Source: Caulobacter zeae (GTDB lineage: Bacteria > Pseudomonadota > Alphaproteobacteria > Caulobacterales > Caulobacteraceae). From it: 64,000 nucleotides of DNA. Numbering within the stretch: position 1 is the first letter of the stretch; each line of letters opens with the position of its first letter. Below, in pieces: positions 43,660 through 53,551 of the stretch. The position numbers and the translations under genes are program-made. The notes beneath the pieces were generated by a model that worked only from the letters and a program-made list of their open reading frames with translations, did not search any database and was not told where the DNA came from. The DNA lies in NCBI RefSeq assembly GCF_002858925.1, contig NZ_PJRS01000001.1:62001-126000 (forward strand), in the 5' to 3' direction.

Positions 43660-45684
43660 ATGCAGTTCGGATCGCTTTTCGCGGCCCTCGCGGCCGCAAC
43701 GCCCGAGGCCTCGGCCCAGGCCCCCGTCGTCGCCGCGGCGACGGAAGGCGTCACCCGCTATCCCGCCGCCTTCTTCGCCGACCGCCAGCCGCTGTCGGCC
43801 TACGACATGGTCGTGCGCGTGCCCGGCTTCACCTTCGACGGCGGCGACAGCGTGCGCGGCTTCGGCGGCGCGGCCGGCAACGTGCTGATCGGCGGCCAGC
43901 GCCCGGCCACCAAGAGCGAGTCCCTGGAGGACGCCCTGCGCCGCATCCAGGCCAGCCAGGTCGACCGTGTCGAGATCATCGTCGGCGGCGCCCCAGGCGT
44001 CGACATGCAGGGCAAGAACGTCGTGGCCAATGTCGTGCTGCGCGCCGACGCCAAGGGCTCGACCCTGCTGGCCGTGGCCAGCTCGTTCCAGCAGGACGGC
44101 CGCACCACCCCCGCCATGCGCTTCGAGGGCTCGCGCCAGTACGGCGTCAACGCCTTCGACTGGTCGCTGCTGTCCTATCGCTATGTCGACGACGGCGCCG
44201 GCGAGGGCCCCAAGGTCGTGCGCCGGGCCAACGGGACCGTCAGCCCCTCCTGGCTGGACGAAACGGGCGGCGGCGACGGCCTGACCGCCAAGGCCAATCT
44301 GAAGCGCCCCCTGCTGGGCGGCCGGCTGTCGGTCAACACCGTCTACGAGCGCGAGATCTATGACTGGAGCCTGGAGGACATCCCCCCGACCGGCGGCGAC
44401 CGCCTGAAGGTCATCGACGCCGACGACCGCGAGGAAGGCGAGATCGGCCTGGGCTGGGAGCGCCCCCTGACCGCCAGGTCGCGCGTCGAGCTGACCGGCC
44501 TGCTGCGCCGAAAGCACGTCGACTACGCCAGCACCTTCACCGAAGCCGGCGAAGCCGGGCGCTTCACCTCGGCCCGCGACAGCGGCGAGAGCATCGCCCG
44601 CGGCGTTCTGCGCCACACCCAGAGCCCGACCCTGTCGTTCGAGGGCGGCGGCGAGATCGCGGTGAACTTCCTGGAGAGCCAGATCGGCTACCTGGTCAAC
44701 GGAACGCCCCAGGTGCTGCCGGCCGCCAACGTGCGGGTCGAGGAAAAGCGGGGCGAGGCCTTCGGCGTCGCCACCTGGCGCGCCCATTCCAAGCTGACCC
44801 TGGAAGGCGCCCTGCGGCTGGAGCGCTCGACCATCTCGCAGACCGGCGACACCAACCTCGAAAAGTCGTTCACCTATCCAAAGCCGCGCCTGTCGGTCAC
44901 CTGGTCGCCCAGCGCCCACGACCAGTTCCGCGGCCGCGTCGAGCGCGAGGTCGGCCAGCTGGACTTCAGCGACTTCGTCTCGTCGACCACCTTCTCGACA
45001 GGCCGCGACACCGCCGGCGGCGCCGAGCTGGTGCCCGAGCGGACCTGGGTGTTCGAGGCGGCATGGGAGCGCAAGTTCGGCAAGGACGGCGCCGTGGTGC
45101 TGACCGCCCGCCACAAGGAGATCAGCGACGTCGCAGACCGCATCCTGGTGGTCGACAAGGCCGGCAATCTCTACGACGCCCCCGGCAATATCGGCGACGC
45201 CGCCGGCGACGAGCTGGAGCTGTCGGTGAACCTGCCGCTGGAGCGCTTCGTCCCCGGCGGCCTGCTGCGCGGCAAGGGAACCTGGACCCGGTCGGAAGTC
45301 GTCGACCCGATCACCGGCCGCAAGCGCCGGATCAGCGACCAGGAGCCCTTCGAGGGCGAGCTGCGGTTCTCGCAGGACCTGCCCAAGCGCAAGCTGCAAT
45401 GGGGCGTCGAGCTGTTCTCGGGCGAGACCGAGACATCCTACGCCTTCAACGAGGTCAGCCGCTTCGAGATCGAGCCGTGGCTCCTGGCCTATGCCGAGGT
45501 CAAGCCGCGCCAGGGGCTGTCGCTGCGGGTCGAGGCCCAGAACCTCACCGGCCGCGGCCTCAGTCGCCAGCGCGAGGTGTTCGAGGGCCGCGTCCGCGCG
45601 CCCAGCGACTTCGCCTATCTCGACGACCGCCGCGTCGACTTCGACCCGTTCATCTATTTCCGCCTGCGCCAGACCTGGGGCTGA
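43660..45684 (+). CDS. TonB-dependent receptor-like outer-membrane protein
   Basis: A 674-residue protein with a short signal MQFGSLFAALAAATPEASAQ, a plug domain (GQRPATKSESLEDALRRIQA, DRVEIIVGGAPGVDMQGKNV near residues 80-125) and an outer-membrane beta-barrel rich in alternating aromatic strands. It ends in FIYFRLRQTWG, not the usual terminal Phe. I see no clear TonB box. It is about 674 residues against 650-900 for most receptors. ATG 43660 is preferred because the frame from 43618 puts residues before the signal. A strong terminator follows, so it is a single-gene unit; ligand unknown. Confidence 0.85.
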   Translation: MQFGSLFAALAAATPEASAQAPVVAAATEGVTRYPAAFFADRQPLSAYDMVVRVPGFTFDGGDSVRGFGGAAGNVLIGGQRPATKSESLEDALRRIQASQVDRVEIIVGGAPGVDMQGKNVVANVVLRADAKGSTLLAVASSFQQDGRTTPAMRFEGSRQYGVNAFDWSLLSYRYVDDGAGEGPKVVRRANGTVSPSWLDETGGGDGLTAKANLKRPLLGGRLSVNTVYEREIYDWSLEDIPPTGGDRLKVIDADDREEGEIGLGWERPLTARSRVELTGLLRRKHVDYASTFTEAGEAGRFTSARDSGESIARGVLRHTQSPTLSFEGGGEIAVNFLESQIGYLVNGTPQVLPAANVRVEEKRGEAFGVATWRAHSKLTLEGALRLERSTISQTGDTNLEKSFTYPKPRLSVTWSPSAHDQFRGRVEREVGQLDFSDFVSSTTFSTGRDTAGGAELVPERTWVFEAAWERKFGKDGAVVLTARHKEISDVADRILVVDKAGNLYDAPGNIGDAAGDELELSVNLPLERFVPGGLLRGKGTWTRSEVVDPITGRKRRISDQEPFEGELRFSQDLPKRKLQWGVELFSGETETSYAFNEVSRFEIEPWLLAYAEVKPRQGLSLRVEAQNLTGRGLSRQREVFEGRVRAPSDFAYLDDRRVDFDPFIYFRLRQTWG

Positions 45685-45761
45685 GCCGGACACCAGACAA
45701 CAAGGCCGCCGCCCGCGCCTCTCGGTCCCCAACCCCAGCGGACAGAAGCGGCCACTGCGAA

Positions 45762-45793
45762 AGGACCCTGGCTTGCGCCGGGGTCCTTTTTTC
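45762..45793 (+). terminator. Rho-independent terminator after the receptor gene
   Basis: AGGACCCTGGC and GCCGGGGTCCT form an 11-bp stem with one mismatch and a 4-base loop, followed by six T at 45787-45793. It lies between two convergent genes. Confidence 0.85.
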
Positions 45794-45804
45794 TTGGCGG
45801 CTCG

Positions 45805-48378
45805 TCAGGCCTCGCCCGGCCCGACGCCCAGCGAGTCCAGCGCCCGTGCCAGGTTTTCCAGCGTGTAGGGCTTCTGCACCACCAGCCGGCCACGATGGTT
45901 CTGCGGCAAGTTGGCCTGCTCGCCATAGCCGGTGGCGAACAGGAAGGGCGTCTTCAGCTCGGCCAGCCGGTCGGCGATGGGATAGCTGTTGCGGTCGCCC
46001 AGGTTGATGTCCAGCACCGCCACGGTCGGACGATGGGCCTCGATGTTGTCGAGCGCCCCCTGCACCGTCGCCGCCGTCGTCACGCCGCGCGCGCCCAGGC
46101 GGTTGGCGATGTCCTCAGCGTCCAGCGCGATGATCAGGCTATCCTCGACCAACAGCACGTCCTGGCCCTCGAGGATCCTGGACGGCGGGGGGTGGGCGTG
46201 CCCCGGGGCCGGGCGGGGGAAGCGGACAGGTCGCGGGCCGCCCTGGCGCGGCTGCGACAGGTGCCGGGCCGGGATGCTGAACACCGCGTGGAAGCCGCGC
46301 GGGTCGTAGTCGACCTTCACCTTGCCGCCGAGGTCGTAGGGCACCGAGCGCTCGATGATCGTGGTGCCGAAGCCCTTGCGGGTGGGCGGCGTCACCGGCG
46401 GGCCGCCGGCCTCGCGCCATTCCACGGCCAGGTCGCCGCCCGCCTTGTGATGCCAGCCGATGGTCACCCGGCCGCCCTCGGCCGACAGCGCGCCGTACTT
46501 GTTGGAGTTGGTGACCAGTTCGTGGAACACCAGCGCCAGGGTCGAATAGGCCTGCGGGTTCAGCGACACCGGCTCGCCCTGCACGACGATGCGGTCGCGC
46601 TCGTCGACGAAGGCGGCCGCCTCGGCGTCGATCAGCGCCTGCAGGGGCGCGGGACCCCAGTGGTCGTCGGTGATCTGGTTGTGGGCGCGGGCCAGGGCGT
46701 GGATGCGCCCGTCGACGACCTTGACGAACTCGGCGATGTCGCCGCCGGCCGGCAGCGACTGGCGGATCAGGCCGCGGATCAGGCCCAGGATGTTGCGCAC
46801 CCGGTGGTTCAGCTCGGCGATCAGCAGCTCCTGGCGGGCGCTGGCCTGCTGGCGCTCGGCCGAGGCCTGGTCGGCCAGCCGCAGAACCACTTCGATCAGG
46901 GTCGCACGCAGGGTCTCGGCCACCCGGATTTCCGAGCCCGAGAACGGCTGGGACTTGCCCTCGACCAGCTCCTTCCACTCGGCGAAGCTGGCGCGCGGGG
47001 TCAGGCGCGGGCCATTGGGGCCGTACTCCATCGGCTTGTGCGGATCGCCGGCCCACCGCACCGAATGGATCAGTTCCTTGCGGAACAGCACCACATAGTC
47101 GCGGGGCGAGCGCGAGATCGGGATCGCCAGCAGGCCGGCCGCGTCGGAGGCGAAGCCGTGGGCGTCGTCGATCAGCGAGCCGATATGGTCGGTGGCGAAG
47201 ACCTTGCCGGCGGCCGTGCCGTTCAGCGCCCGGACGATCCGGCGGAAGTCGTCCAGCGGCGGGACCGTGCCCGAGAAGGCGTGGTTGCCGCCCAGCCACA
47301 CGCCTACGCCATCGGCCGGGATGGCGTTGGTCAGGATGTCGCCCAGCCAGTCAGGATCCTTCAGCAGGGTCTCGTCCGAGGCGACCGCGCCCAGCAGCTG
47401 GTCGGAGATGTCGCGCGCCCGGCGCTCGTACTCCACCGTCTCCTGCCGCTCGCGGCTCTCCAGCCGCATCGAGAACATCTGGGCGAACAGCTCGCTGACC
47501 GAGCGCCGCTCGAAGGTGGGGCAGCGGGGCGAATAGTGATGGCAGGCGAACAGCCCCCAAAGCTTGCCCTCGACGATGATCGAGATCGACAGGGACGCCT
47601 GCACGCCCATGTTCTTCAGGTACTCGATGTGGATCGGCGAGACCGAGCGCAGCACCGACAGCGACAGGTCCAGCGGCTGGCCGTGCTGGTCGCGCTGCGG
47701 GACGATCGGCACGGGCGTGGCGTTGACGTCGGTGATCACCCGCAGGAGGTTGCGGCGATAGAGCTCGCGGGCCTGGACCGGGATGTCCGAGGCCGGATAG
47801 CGCAGGCCCATGAACGCGCCGATGCCCGAGCGCACGGCCTCGGCCACCACCTCGCCCGAGCCGTCGGCGGCGAAGCGATAGACCATCACCCGGTCGAACT
47901 CGATCAGGGCCCGCACCTGGCGCGCGCCCTCGCGATAGAAGGCGGCGAAATCGGACGCCCCGTCCAGGCGGGCGATCATCGAGCGCACCATGCCGGTGGC
48001 GTCGCCATGCTCGCCCGAGGCGGGCTCGGCCTCGATGACGATCTGGCCGCCTGAGAAATGCAGGGCGACGTCGAAGTTGGGACGGCCCGCCACCAGTTCC
48101 AGATCGAAAATCCGCTCCACCGCGTCGGGGCCGCGCAGCAGGGTCGAACGGTTGCGCAGGTCGTGCACCGCCTTGGGCTGGAACAGCTCGAACAGCGGCT
48201 TGCCGAACAGCTCGGCCGGCTGGAAGCCGATGAAGTCGCCGACATTGGCCGAGGCCCGCGCCACCAGCCAGTCGGCGGTCAGGGCGATCAGGAAGCCGAT
48301 GGGCTGGATCGCGCCCAGGATATGGATCGGCTCGCGATCGCAGTTGGTCAGGTCGACGGGGGCGGTATCGGTCGGCAA
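45805..48378 (-). CDS. Bacteriophytochrome with HWE kinase and receiver domain
   Basis: An 857-residue light-sensing kinase. The biliverdin-attaching Cys is C13 (VDLTNCDREPIHILGAIQP). PAS (to about 115), GAF (130-300, with RYPASDIPVQARELY) and PHY (310-480) domains form the photosensor. The HWE kinase follows: H525 in IAELNHRVRNILGLIRGLIR, N-box HELVTNSNKYGALS, and GFGTTIIERSVPY. A Pro-rich linker of about 20 residues leads to a receiver domain (LLVEDSLIIALDAEDIANRL) with phospho-acceptor D790 in VAVLDINLGD. It is thus a hybrid kinase with its own receiver. No heme oxygenase gene (biliverdin supply) or phosphotransferase is adjacent. Confidence 0.94.
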   Translation of the reverse strand: MPTDTAPVDLTNCDREPIHILGAIQPIGFLIALTADWLVARASANVGDFIGFQPAELFGKPLFELFQPKAVHDLRNRSTLLRGPDAVERIFDLELVAGRPNFDVALHFSGGQIVIEAEPASGEHGDATGMVRSMIARLDGASDFAAFYREGARQVRALIEFDRVMVYRFAADGSGEVVAEAVRSGIGAFMGLRYPASDIPVQARELYRRNLLRVITDVNATPVPIVPQRDQHGQPLDLSLSVLRSVSPIHIEYLKNMGVQASLSISIIVEGKLWGLFACHHYSPRCPTFERRSVSELFAQMFSMRLESRERQETVEYERRARDISDQLLGAVASDETLLKDPDWLGDILTNAIPADGVGVWLGGNHAFSGTVPPLDDFRRIVRALNGTAAGKVFATDHIGSLIDDAHGFASDAAGLLAIPISRSPRDYVVLFRKELIHSVRWAGDPHKPMEYGPNGPRLTPRASFAEWKELVEGKSQPFSGSEIRVAETLRATLIEVVLRLADQASAERQQASARQELLIAELNHRVRNILGLIRGLIRQSLPAGGDIAEFVKVVDGRIHALARAHNQITDDHWGPAPLQALIDAEAAAFVDERDRIVVQGEPVSLNPQAYSTLALVFHELVTNSNKYGALSAEGGRVTIGWHHKAGGDLAVEWREAGGPPVTPPTRKGFGTTIIERSVPYDLGGKVKVDYDPRGFHAVFSIPARHLSQPRQGGPRPVRFPRPAPGHAHPPPSRILEGQDVLLVEDSLIIALDAEDIANRLGARGVTTAATVQGALDNIEAHRPTVAVLDINLGDRNSYPIADRLAELKTPFLFATGYGEQANLPQNHRGRLVVQKPYTLENLARALDSLGVGPGEA

Positions 48379-48469
48379 GGCAGGCTCCGGAACGGAAAAA
48401 GCGCCTCAAGGAGCTTGGCCGTATGCATGAAGCATCTGGAACGTGGATCGGGCGCCCGGGTTCCGCGCC

Positions 48470-49255
48470 CTACTTGTCCACCACCTTGATGATGCGGTCG
48501 GAGGACGGACGGCCAGCCAGGCCCTTGCCGGCGGCGTAGGTGACGATCAGGGCGTCGTCCTTGATCGTCGCGCCGGGCTTGCGGCCCTCGGCCAGCAGCA
48601 CGCGGCCGATCCGGTTCAGCAGGCTGCGGTCGCCGTTGCGGGCCATGCGCTCGAAAGCCTCGGCGGTGACGTTGGCGCATTCGGCGACCAGCACCGAGGT
48701 CTCGGGCCGGGCGTCCTGCACGGTCTCGAAGCTGACCCGGTGGCGGGCCGCGCGGCTGGCGCGGTCGGCCGCCTGCAGCATGCGCTGGAACAGGGCGTTG
48801 GGCGTGATGAAGGCCGGCGGCTGGATGGTCGGGGCCCGGCCCATCAGCGCCGCGGCGGCGCCGGCCGGCCGATCTGGCGTGAACAGGGTCATGCCGCCCA
48901 GCTTGGTGGCGCGCAGCACCGGCTCGCCCAACTCGTTCTTATAGATGACGTCGCCGCGCGGACCGGCGTGGGGCGACAGCACCCACACCTCGCTGCTGTT
49001 CTCGAACTTCAGCAGGGTAGTCGGGGTGGCGCGGTCGAGCACGAAGGCCCCGCCGCCGTCGGAGACGTAGCGGGCCACCGGCGGCGGCGGCGCCTTTCGA
49101 GCCTCGGCGGCGGCGCGGTCGCCGAACAGGGCGTCGCGCAGGCTGTGCTTGGACTGGGCCGCGACGGGCGTGGCGATGGTCAGGCCTGCCAGGGCGAGCA
49201 TCAGCGTTGCCGCGCAGCCTCCCGGCCCCATCCTTTCCACCGTCGGTCGTATCAT
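48470..49255 (-). CDS. Exported protein of unknown function, possibly DUF4908
   Basis: A 261-residue protein from ATG 49255 with a signal peptide (CAATLMLALAGLTIATPVAA). After it come SLRDALFGDRAAAEARKAPP, a mostly beta central part (FENSSEVWVLSPHAGPRGDV, GMTLFTPDRPAGAAA) and a mixed end (VTAEAFERMARNGDRSLLNR, PSSDRIIKVVDK). Arrangement and length resemble a Caulobacter-rich DUF4908 family, from memory only. Longer frames exist upstream but lack a signal. It is 92 bases upstream of the phytochrome gene in the same direction. Confidence 0.7.
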   Translation of the reverse strand: MIRPTVERMGPGGCAATLMLALAGLTIATPVAAQSKHSLRDALFGDRAAAEARKAPPPPVARYVSDGGGAFVLDRATPTTLLKFENSSEVWVLSPHAGPRGDVIYKNELGEPVLRATKLGGMTLFTPDRPAGAAAALMGRAPTIQPPAFITPNALFQRMLQAADRASRAARHRVSFETVQDARPETSVLVAECANVTAEAFERMARNGDRSLLNRIGRVLLAEGRKPGATIKDDALIVTYAAGKGLAGRPSSDRIIKVVDK

Positions 49256-49462
49256 GCGAACGGTGATGGTCCCCGACTGGGGCGAATCTTGGACGTGGAG
49301 GCGGCGCTTCCTGGCAAGCGTCGCCGTGCGACTTTTCTGCAACGCTTCCCTTGGCGCGCGGCCCCCGCCACTCGCTCCCCATAGAGCCTGCCCGCTTCGG
49401 TCGCCCGCAACGGACAAGCAGGCTCGTCCCAAACAGGAAGAGCGCGGCGGTCCGCCACGTGC

Positions 49463-49493
49463 TCCCGGTTGGCGCGATTGACGCCAACCGGGA
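49463..49493. terminator. Perfect hairpin downstream of phaB
   Basis: TCCCGGTTGGCG and CGCCAACCGGGA form a perfect 12-bp stem over a 7-base loop, 35 bases past the phaB stop. There is no T run on either strand, so it may stabilise the 3' end instead. The rest of 49256-49462 shows no gene. Confidence 0.5.
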
Positions 49494-49527
49494 CCGTCAG
49501 GTCAAGACAGAAGGTTCGAGGCCAGCC

Positions 49528-50250
49528 TCAGGCGAGGTACTGGCCGCCGTTCAGCGACAGGGTGGCGCCGGTGACGAAACCGGCCCGCTCGCCCGCCAGG
49601 AACGAGACCATGTCGGCGATCTCCTCGCCCTTGCCCAGGCGGCCGACGGGGATGCCGCCGATGATGCCGGCCAGCACCGTCTCGGGGACGGCGGCCACCA
49701 TCTCGGTGTCGATGTAGCCTGGGCAGATCACGTTGACGGTGACGCCCTTCTTGGCGTTCTCCAGGGCCAGGGCCTTGGTGAAGCCGATCAGGCCGGCCTT
49801 GGCGGCCGAATAGTTGGTCTGGCCGACCTGGCCCTTCTGGCCGTTGATCGAGCTGATGTTGATGATCCGACCCCAGCCGCGCTCGCGCATGCCCTCGATC
49901 ACCGGACGGGTCATGTTGAAGGCCGAGTCCATGTTGACCCGGATCACTTCCGACCACTGATCGTAGGTCATCTTGTGCAGGAAGCCGTCGCGGGTGATGC
50001 CGGCGTTGTTGACCAGCACGTCGACCGGACCCAGCTCGGCGGTGACCTTGGCCACCGCGGCCTGGCAATCCTCGAACGAGCCGACATTGCCCTTCACCAC
50101 CGTCACGCCAAGCTCCTTGGCGCAGGCCTCGGCGGCCGCCTCATTGCCGGAATAGCCGGCCGCGACCTTGAGGCCGTCGGCCACCAGCCGCTCACAGATC
50201 GCCCGACCGATACCGCGCGTGCCGCCGGTCACGAACGCAACTCTAGCCAT
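49528..50250 (-). CDS. phaB: Acetoacetyl-CoA reductase
   Basis: A 240-residue SDR enzyme that makes (R)-3-hydroxybutyryl-CoA for polyhydroxybutyrate. VTGGTRGIG at residue 7, VNNAGITRDGFLHKM near 90, NISSINGQKGQ near 140 and YSAAK near 155 match PhbB. The Gly-Tyr-Ser region AAGYSGN favours NADPH. It lies downstream of phaA, read in the same direction, 124 bases apart. Confidence 0.94.
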   Translation of the reverse strand: MARVAFVTGGTRGIGRAICERLVADGLKVAAGYSGNEAAAEACAKELGVTVVKGNVGSFEDCQAAVAKVTAELGPVDVLVNNAGITRDGFLHKMTYDQWSEVIRVNMDSAFNMTRPVIEGMRERGWGRIINISSINGQKGQVGQTNYSAAKAGLIGFTKALALENAKKGVTVNVICPGYIDTEMVAAVPETVLAGIIGGIPVGRLGKGEEIADMVSFLAGERAGFVTGATLSLNGGQYLA

Positions 50251-50343
50251 CCAGTAGTCTCCCGCTGCCGTTACGTCATGGTTGCACGTGGTCGCGTCCG
50301 GAGCGCAAGCCCCGGACGCAGTTTGTCACGAAGACTTCTTCCG

Positions 50344-51649
<1,306 letters not shown>

Positions 51650-51771
51650 TCACGAATACATTTTCATGTCATCATCTGGCGTCCAAGTCCTCGCGGGACT
51701 GGCGCCCTGGCTTTGCATTAGCGATAGTGCGATGCGAAAAGGCGGGCGACACCGCTGTCCCAGGGAACGAA

Positions 51772-52455
51772 ATGTCCGAGAACCCCGAAAAAGGCGAAGC
51801 CGCCCCCGGCGCCGACAAAGTTTCCGCCGAAAAAGGTTCGGGTCAGCGCGTCGTTATCAAAAAGTACGCCAACCGCCGGCTCTACAACACCGCGTCCAGT
51901 TCCTACGTCACCCTCGAGCACCTGTCGGACATGGTGAAGGAGGGCGTCGACTTCGTGGTCTACGACGCCAAGACCAACGACGACATCACCCGTTCGGTCC
52001 TGACCCAGATCATCTTCGAAGAGGAAAACCGCGGCGGCGGCCAGAACCTGCTGCCCATCCAGTTCCTGCGCCAGCTGATCGGCTTCTACGGCAACTCCAT
52101 GCAGGCCTTCCTGCCCAGCTACCTGGAGATGTCGCTGGAAAGCTTCTCCAAGCAGCAGGAGCGCATGCGCCAGCAGTTCACCGGCGCTCCGGGTCTGGCC
52201 GGCAAGGCCGCCGCGCCGGGCATGGCCATCTACGAAGAGCAGATCCGCCAGAACATGGCCCTGTTCGACCGGGCCATGAAGATGTTCTCGCCCTTCGCCT
52301 ACAGCCGCCCCGAAGACGCCGCGACCGAGGCGCCCGCCGCCCCGCCGCCGCCCGCGCCGGCTCCGGCTGCCCCCAGCGAGGACAGCCTGGCCGACCTCAA
52401 GCGCCAGCTCGAAGCCATGCAGGAACAGATCGCCAAGCTGGCGACCAAGTCCTAA
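51772..52455 (+). CDS. phaR: Polyhydroxyalkanoate synthesis repressor PhaR
   Basis: A 227-residue regulator. The DNA-binding PHB_acc_N domain is VVIKKYANRRLYNTASSSYV and LEHLSDMVKEGVDFVVYDAK near residues 27-90; a PHB-binding region follows (LLPIQFLRQLIGFYGNSMQA, FLPSYLEMSLESFSKQQERM), then a flexible Ala/Pro stretch and a coiled end LADLKRQLEAMQEQIAKLA. It senses free PHB and represses phasin and its own gene. ATG 51772 has AGGGA upstream; earlier frames are non-coding. Confidence 0.95.
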   Translation: MSENPEKGEAAPGADKVSAEKGSGQRVVIKKYANRRLYNTASSSYVTLEHLSDMVKEGVDFVVYDAKTNDDITRSVLTQIIFEEENRGGGQNLLPIQFLRQLIGFYGNSMQAFLPSYLEMSLESFSKQQERMRQQFTGAPGLAGKAAAPGMAIYEEQIRQNMALFDRAMKMFSPFAYSRPEDAATEAPAAPPPPAPAPAAPSEDSLADLKRQLEAMQEQIAKLATKS

Positions 52456-52505
52456 TTTCCATCAACCATGACGGCGCATTCGTTCTTAACGGAGGCGCCG
52501 CTAGC

Positions 52506-52850
52506 GTGCCGACCATGACCGGTCCGATCGACCCCATCCGACGCGCGGCGAACGCGCGCCGGGCGCTGGCCGCGCCCAAGGACTCCGACCGCCACGAGGC
52601 GGACGGCGAGGAGGTCGTGTTCGTCCGCGACGAGGAAGAGGCCCCGGCCGATCCGCCGCCGCAGCCGCGCCCGCGCGGCCCGTTCGCGGCCTTCGCCGCC
52701 CAGGTCATGGGCCAGCCTGGCCAGAAGCGCGGCCTGCGCGGTGGGCAGGAAGTGCTCGACGCGGCGCGTTCGACCTATCTCGGCACGGAATATTCCGGCC
52801 CGGCCGACCGTCGTCCCAAGGCGGGCCTGATCAAGAAGACCGAGATCTAG
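52506..52850 (+). CDS. Small conserved-looking protein, function unknown
   Basis: A 114-residue polar protein from GTG 52506, preferred over ATG 52515 because GGAGG is 10 bases before it. Residues 5-50 are charged and probably disordered (HEADGEEVVFVRDEEEAPAD); the second half has FAAFAAQVMGQPGQKRGLRG and ARSTYLGTEYSGPADRRPKA, which resembles a short conserved motif of uncertain identity. It lies 50 bases after phaR in the same direction and may be co-transcribed. No domain recognised. Confidence 0.7.
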   Translation: MPTMTGPIDPIRRAANARRALAAPKDSDRHEADGEEVVFVRDEEEAPADPPPQPRPRGPFAAFAAQVMGQPGQKRGLRGGQEVLDAARSTYLGTEYSGPADRRPKAGLIKKTEI

Positions 52851-53170
52851 CCGCCAGATCTGGTCGCAAGGGCGGCGACCTGGGCCTCCAGCGCCGCCAC
52901 CCTGGCCTCCAGCCGCGCGATCCGCGCCGCGGCGGGATCGACCGGCGCCGCATGGGCGCCCACGCCGGCCCGCCGGGCGGCTTCTTCCCAGGAAACCCCG
53001 ATCATCTCGGCAAAAACCGCCAGTTCGGCCGGTGCGATCTCGCGCTGATCCTTGAAGACCAGCTCCAGATCGGCCGCGCTGAGACCCGCCGCCGCGGCCA
53101 GGGCCGGGCGATCCAGGCCCCGCTGCGCCAACCGCGCGTCGTACCAGTCGTGATCGAAGAACAGCGCCAT
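52847..53170 (-). CDS. Small HTH-like protein with C-terminal coiled coil
   Basis: A 107-residue protein. Residues 1-68 read like an Xre-type helix-turn-helix (LAQRGLDRPALAAAAGLSAA and LAVFAEMIGVSWEEAARRAG) and residues 80-103 form a heptad coiled coil (IARLEARVAALEAQVAALA). Its stop shares the palindromic CTAG with the stop of the gene at 52506, an end-to-end overlap. It could regulate a neighbour or be a structural accessory; nothing links it to phaR beyond position. Confidence 0.75.
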   Translation of the reverse strand: MALFFDHDWYDARLAQRGLDRPALAAAAGLSAADLELVFKDQREIAPAELAVFAEMIGVSWEEAARRAGVGAHAAPVDPAAARIARLEARVAALEAQVAALATRSGG

Positions 53171-53551
53171 CCCGGATTTCTAGCGCCTCGCGCCGACTTG
53201 GCGCCAGTCTTGCTAGGTCGAGGCGCGAGTCTTTCCGGAAAGCGTCACGACCTATGCTGTCCATCCTGATCCGAGCCTTCGACGTGGCCGTCGTCACCCT
53301 GATCTTCTCGGTCCTGACCTGACACCGTTTTCCTGACAACGCTTCCCTGCGACAAAAGCGCCGAGCGACATCCATTCGCTTGATCGGAGGGACTGCCGGG
53401 TCCAATTTAACCGTGTCGCGTCCACCCCCCACAACGCGACATGCGTACCGCCGGCCCGAGGTTGCCCCTAGTCCTCGGGCCGGTTCTACGTCTGGGGTAT
53501 CCCAACGACATCGCCCGGTTCACCTCCCATGGAGAGAGAGGCGGACCTCGG
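53171..53551. other. Intergenic region with a 22-residue hydrophobic ORF
   Basis: 381 bases. An ORF of 22 codons (53254-53322, MLSILIRAFDVAVVTLIFSV then LT) is almost wholly hydrophobic and could be a tiny membrane peptide; its ribosome site (GGAAAG) is 14 bases upstream, rather far. The AT-rich segment CCAATTTAACCG near 53400 may be a promoter. Nothing else recognised. Confidence 0.3.
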
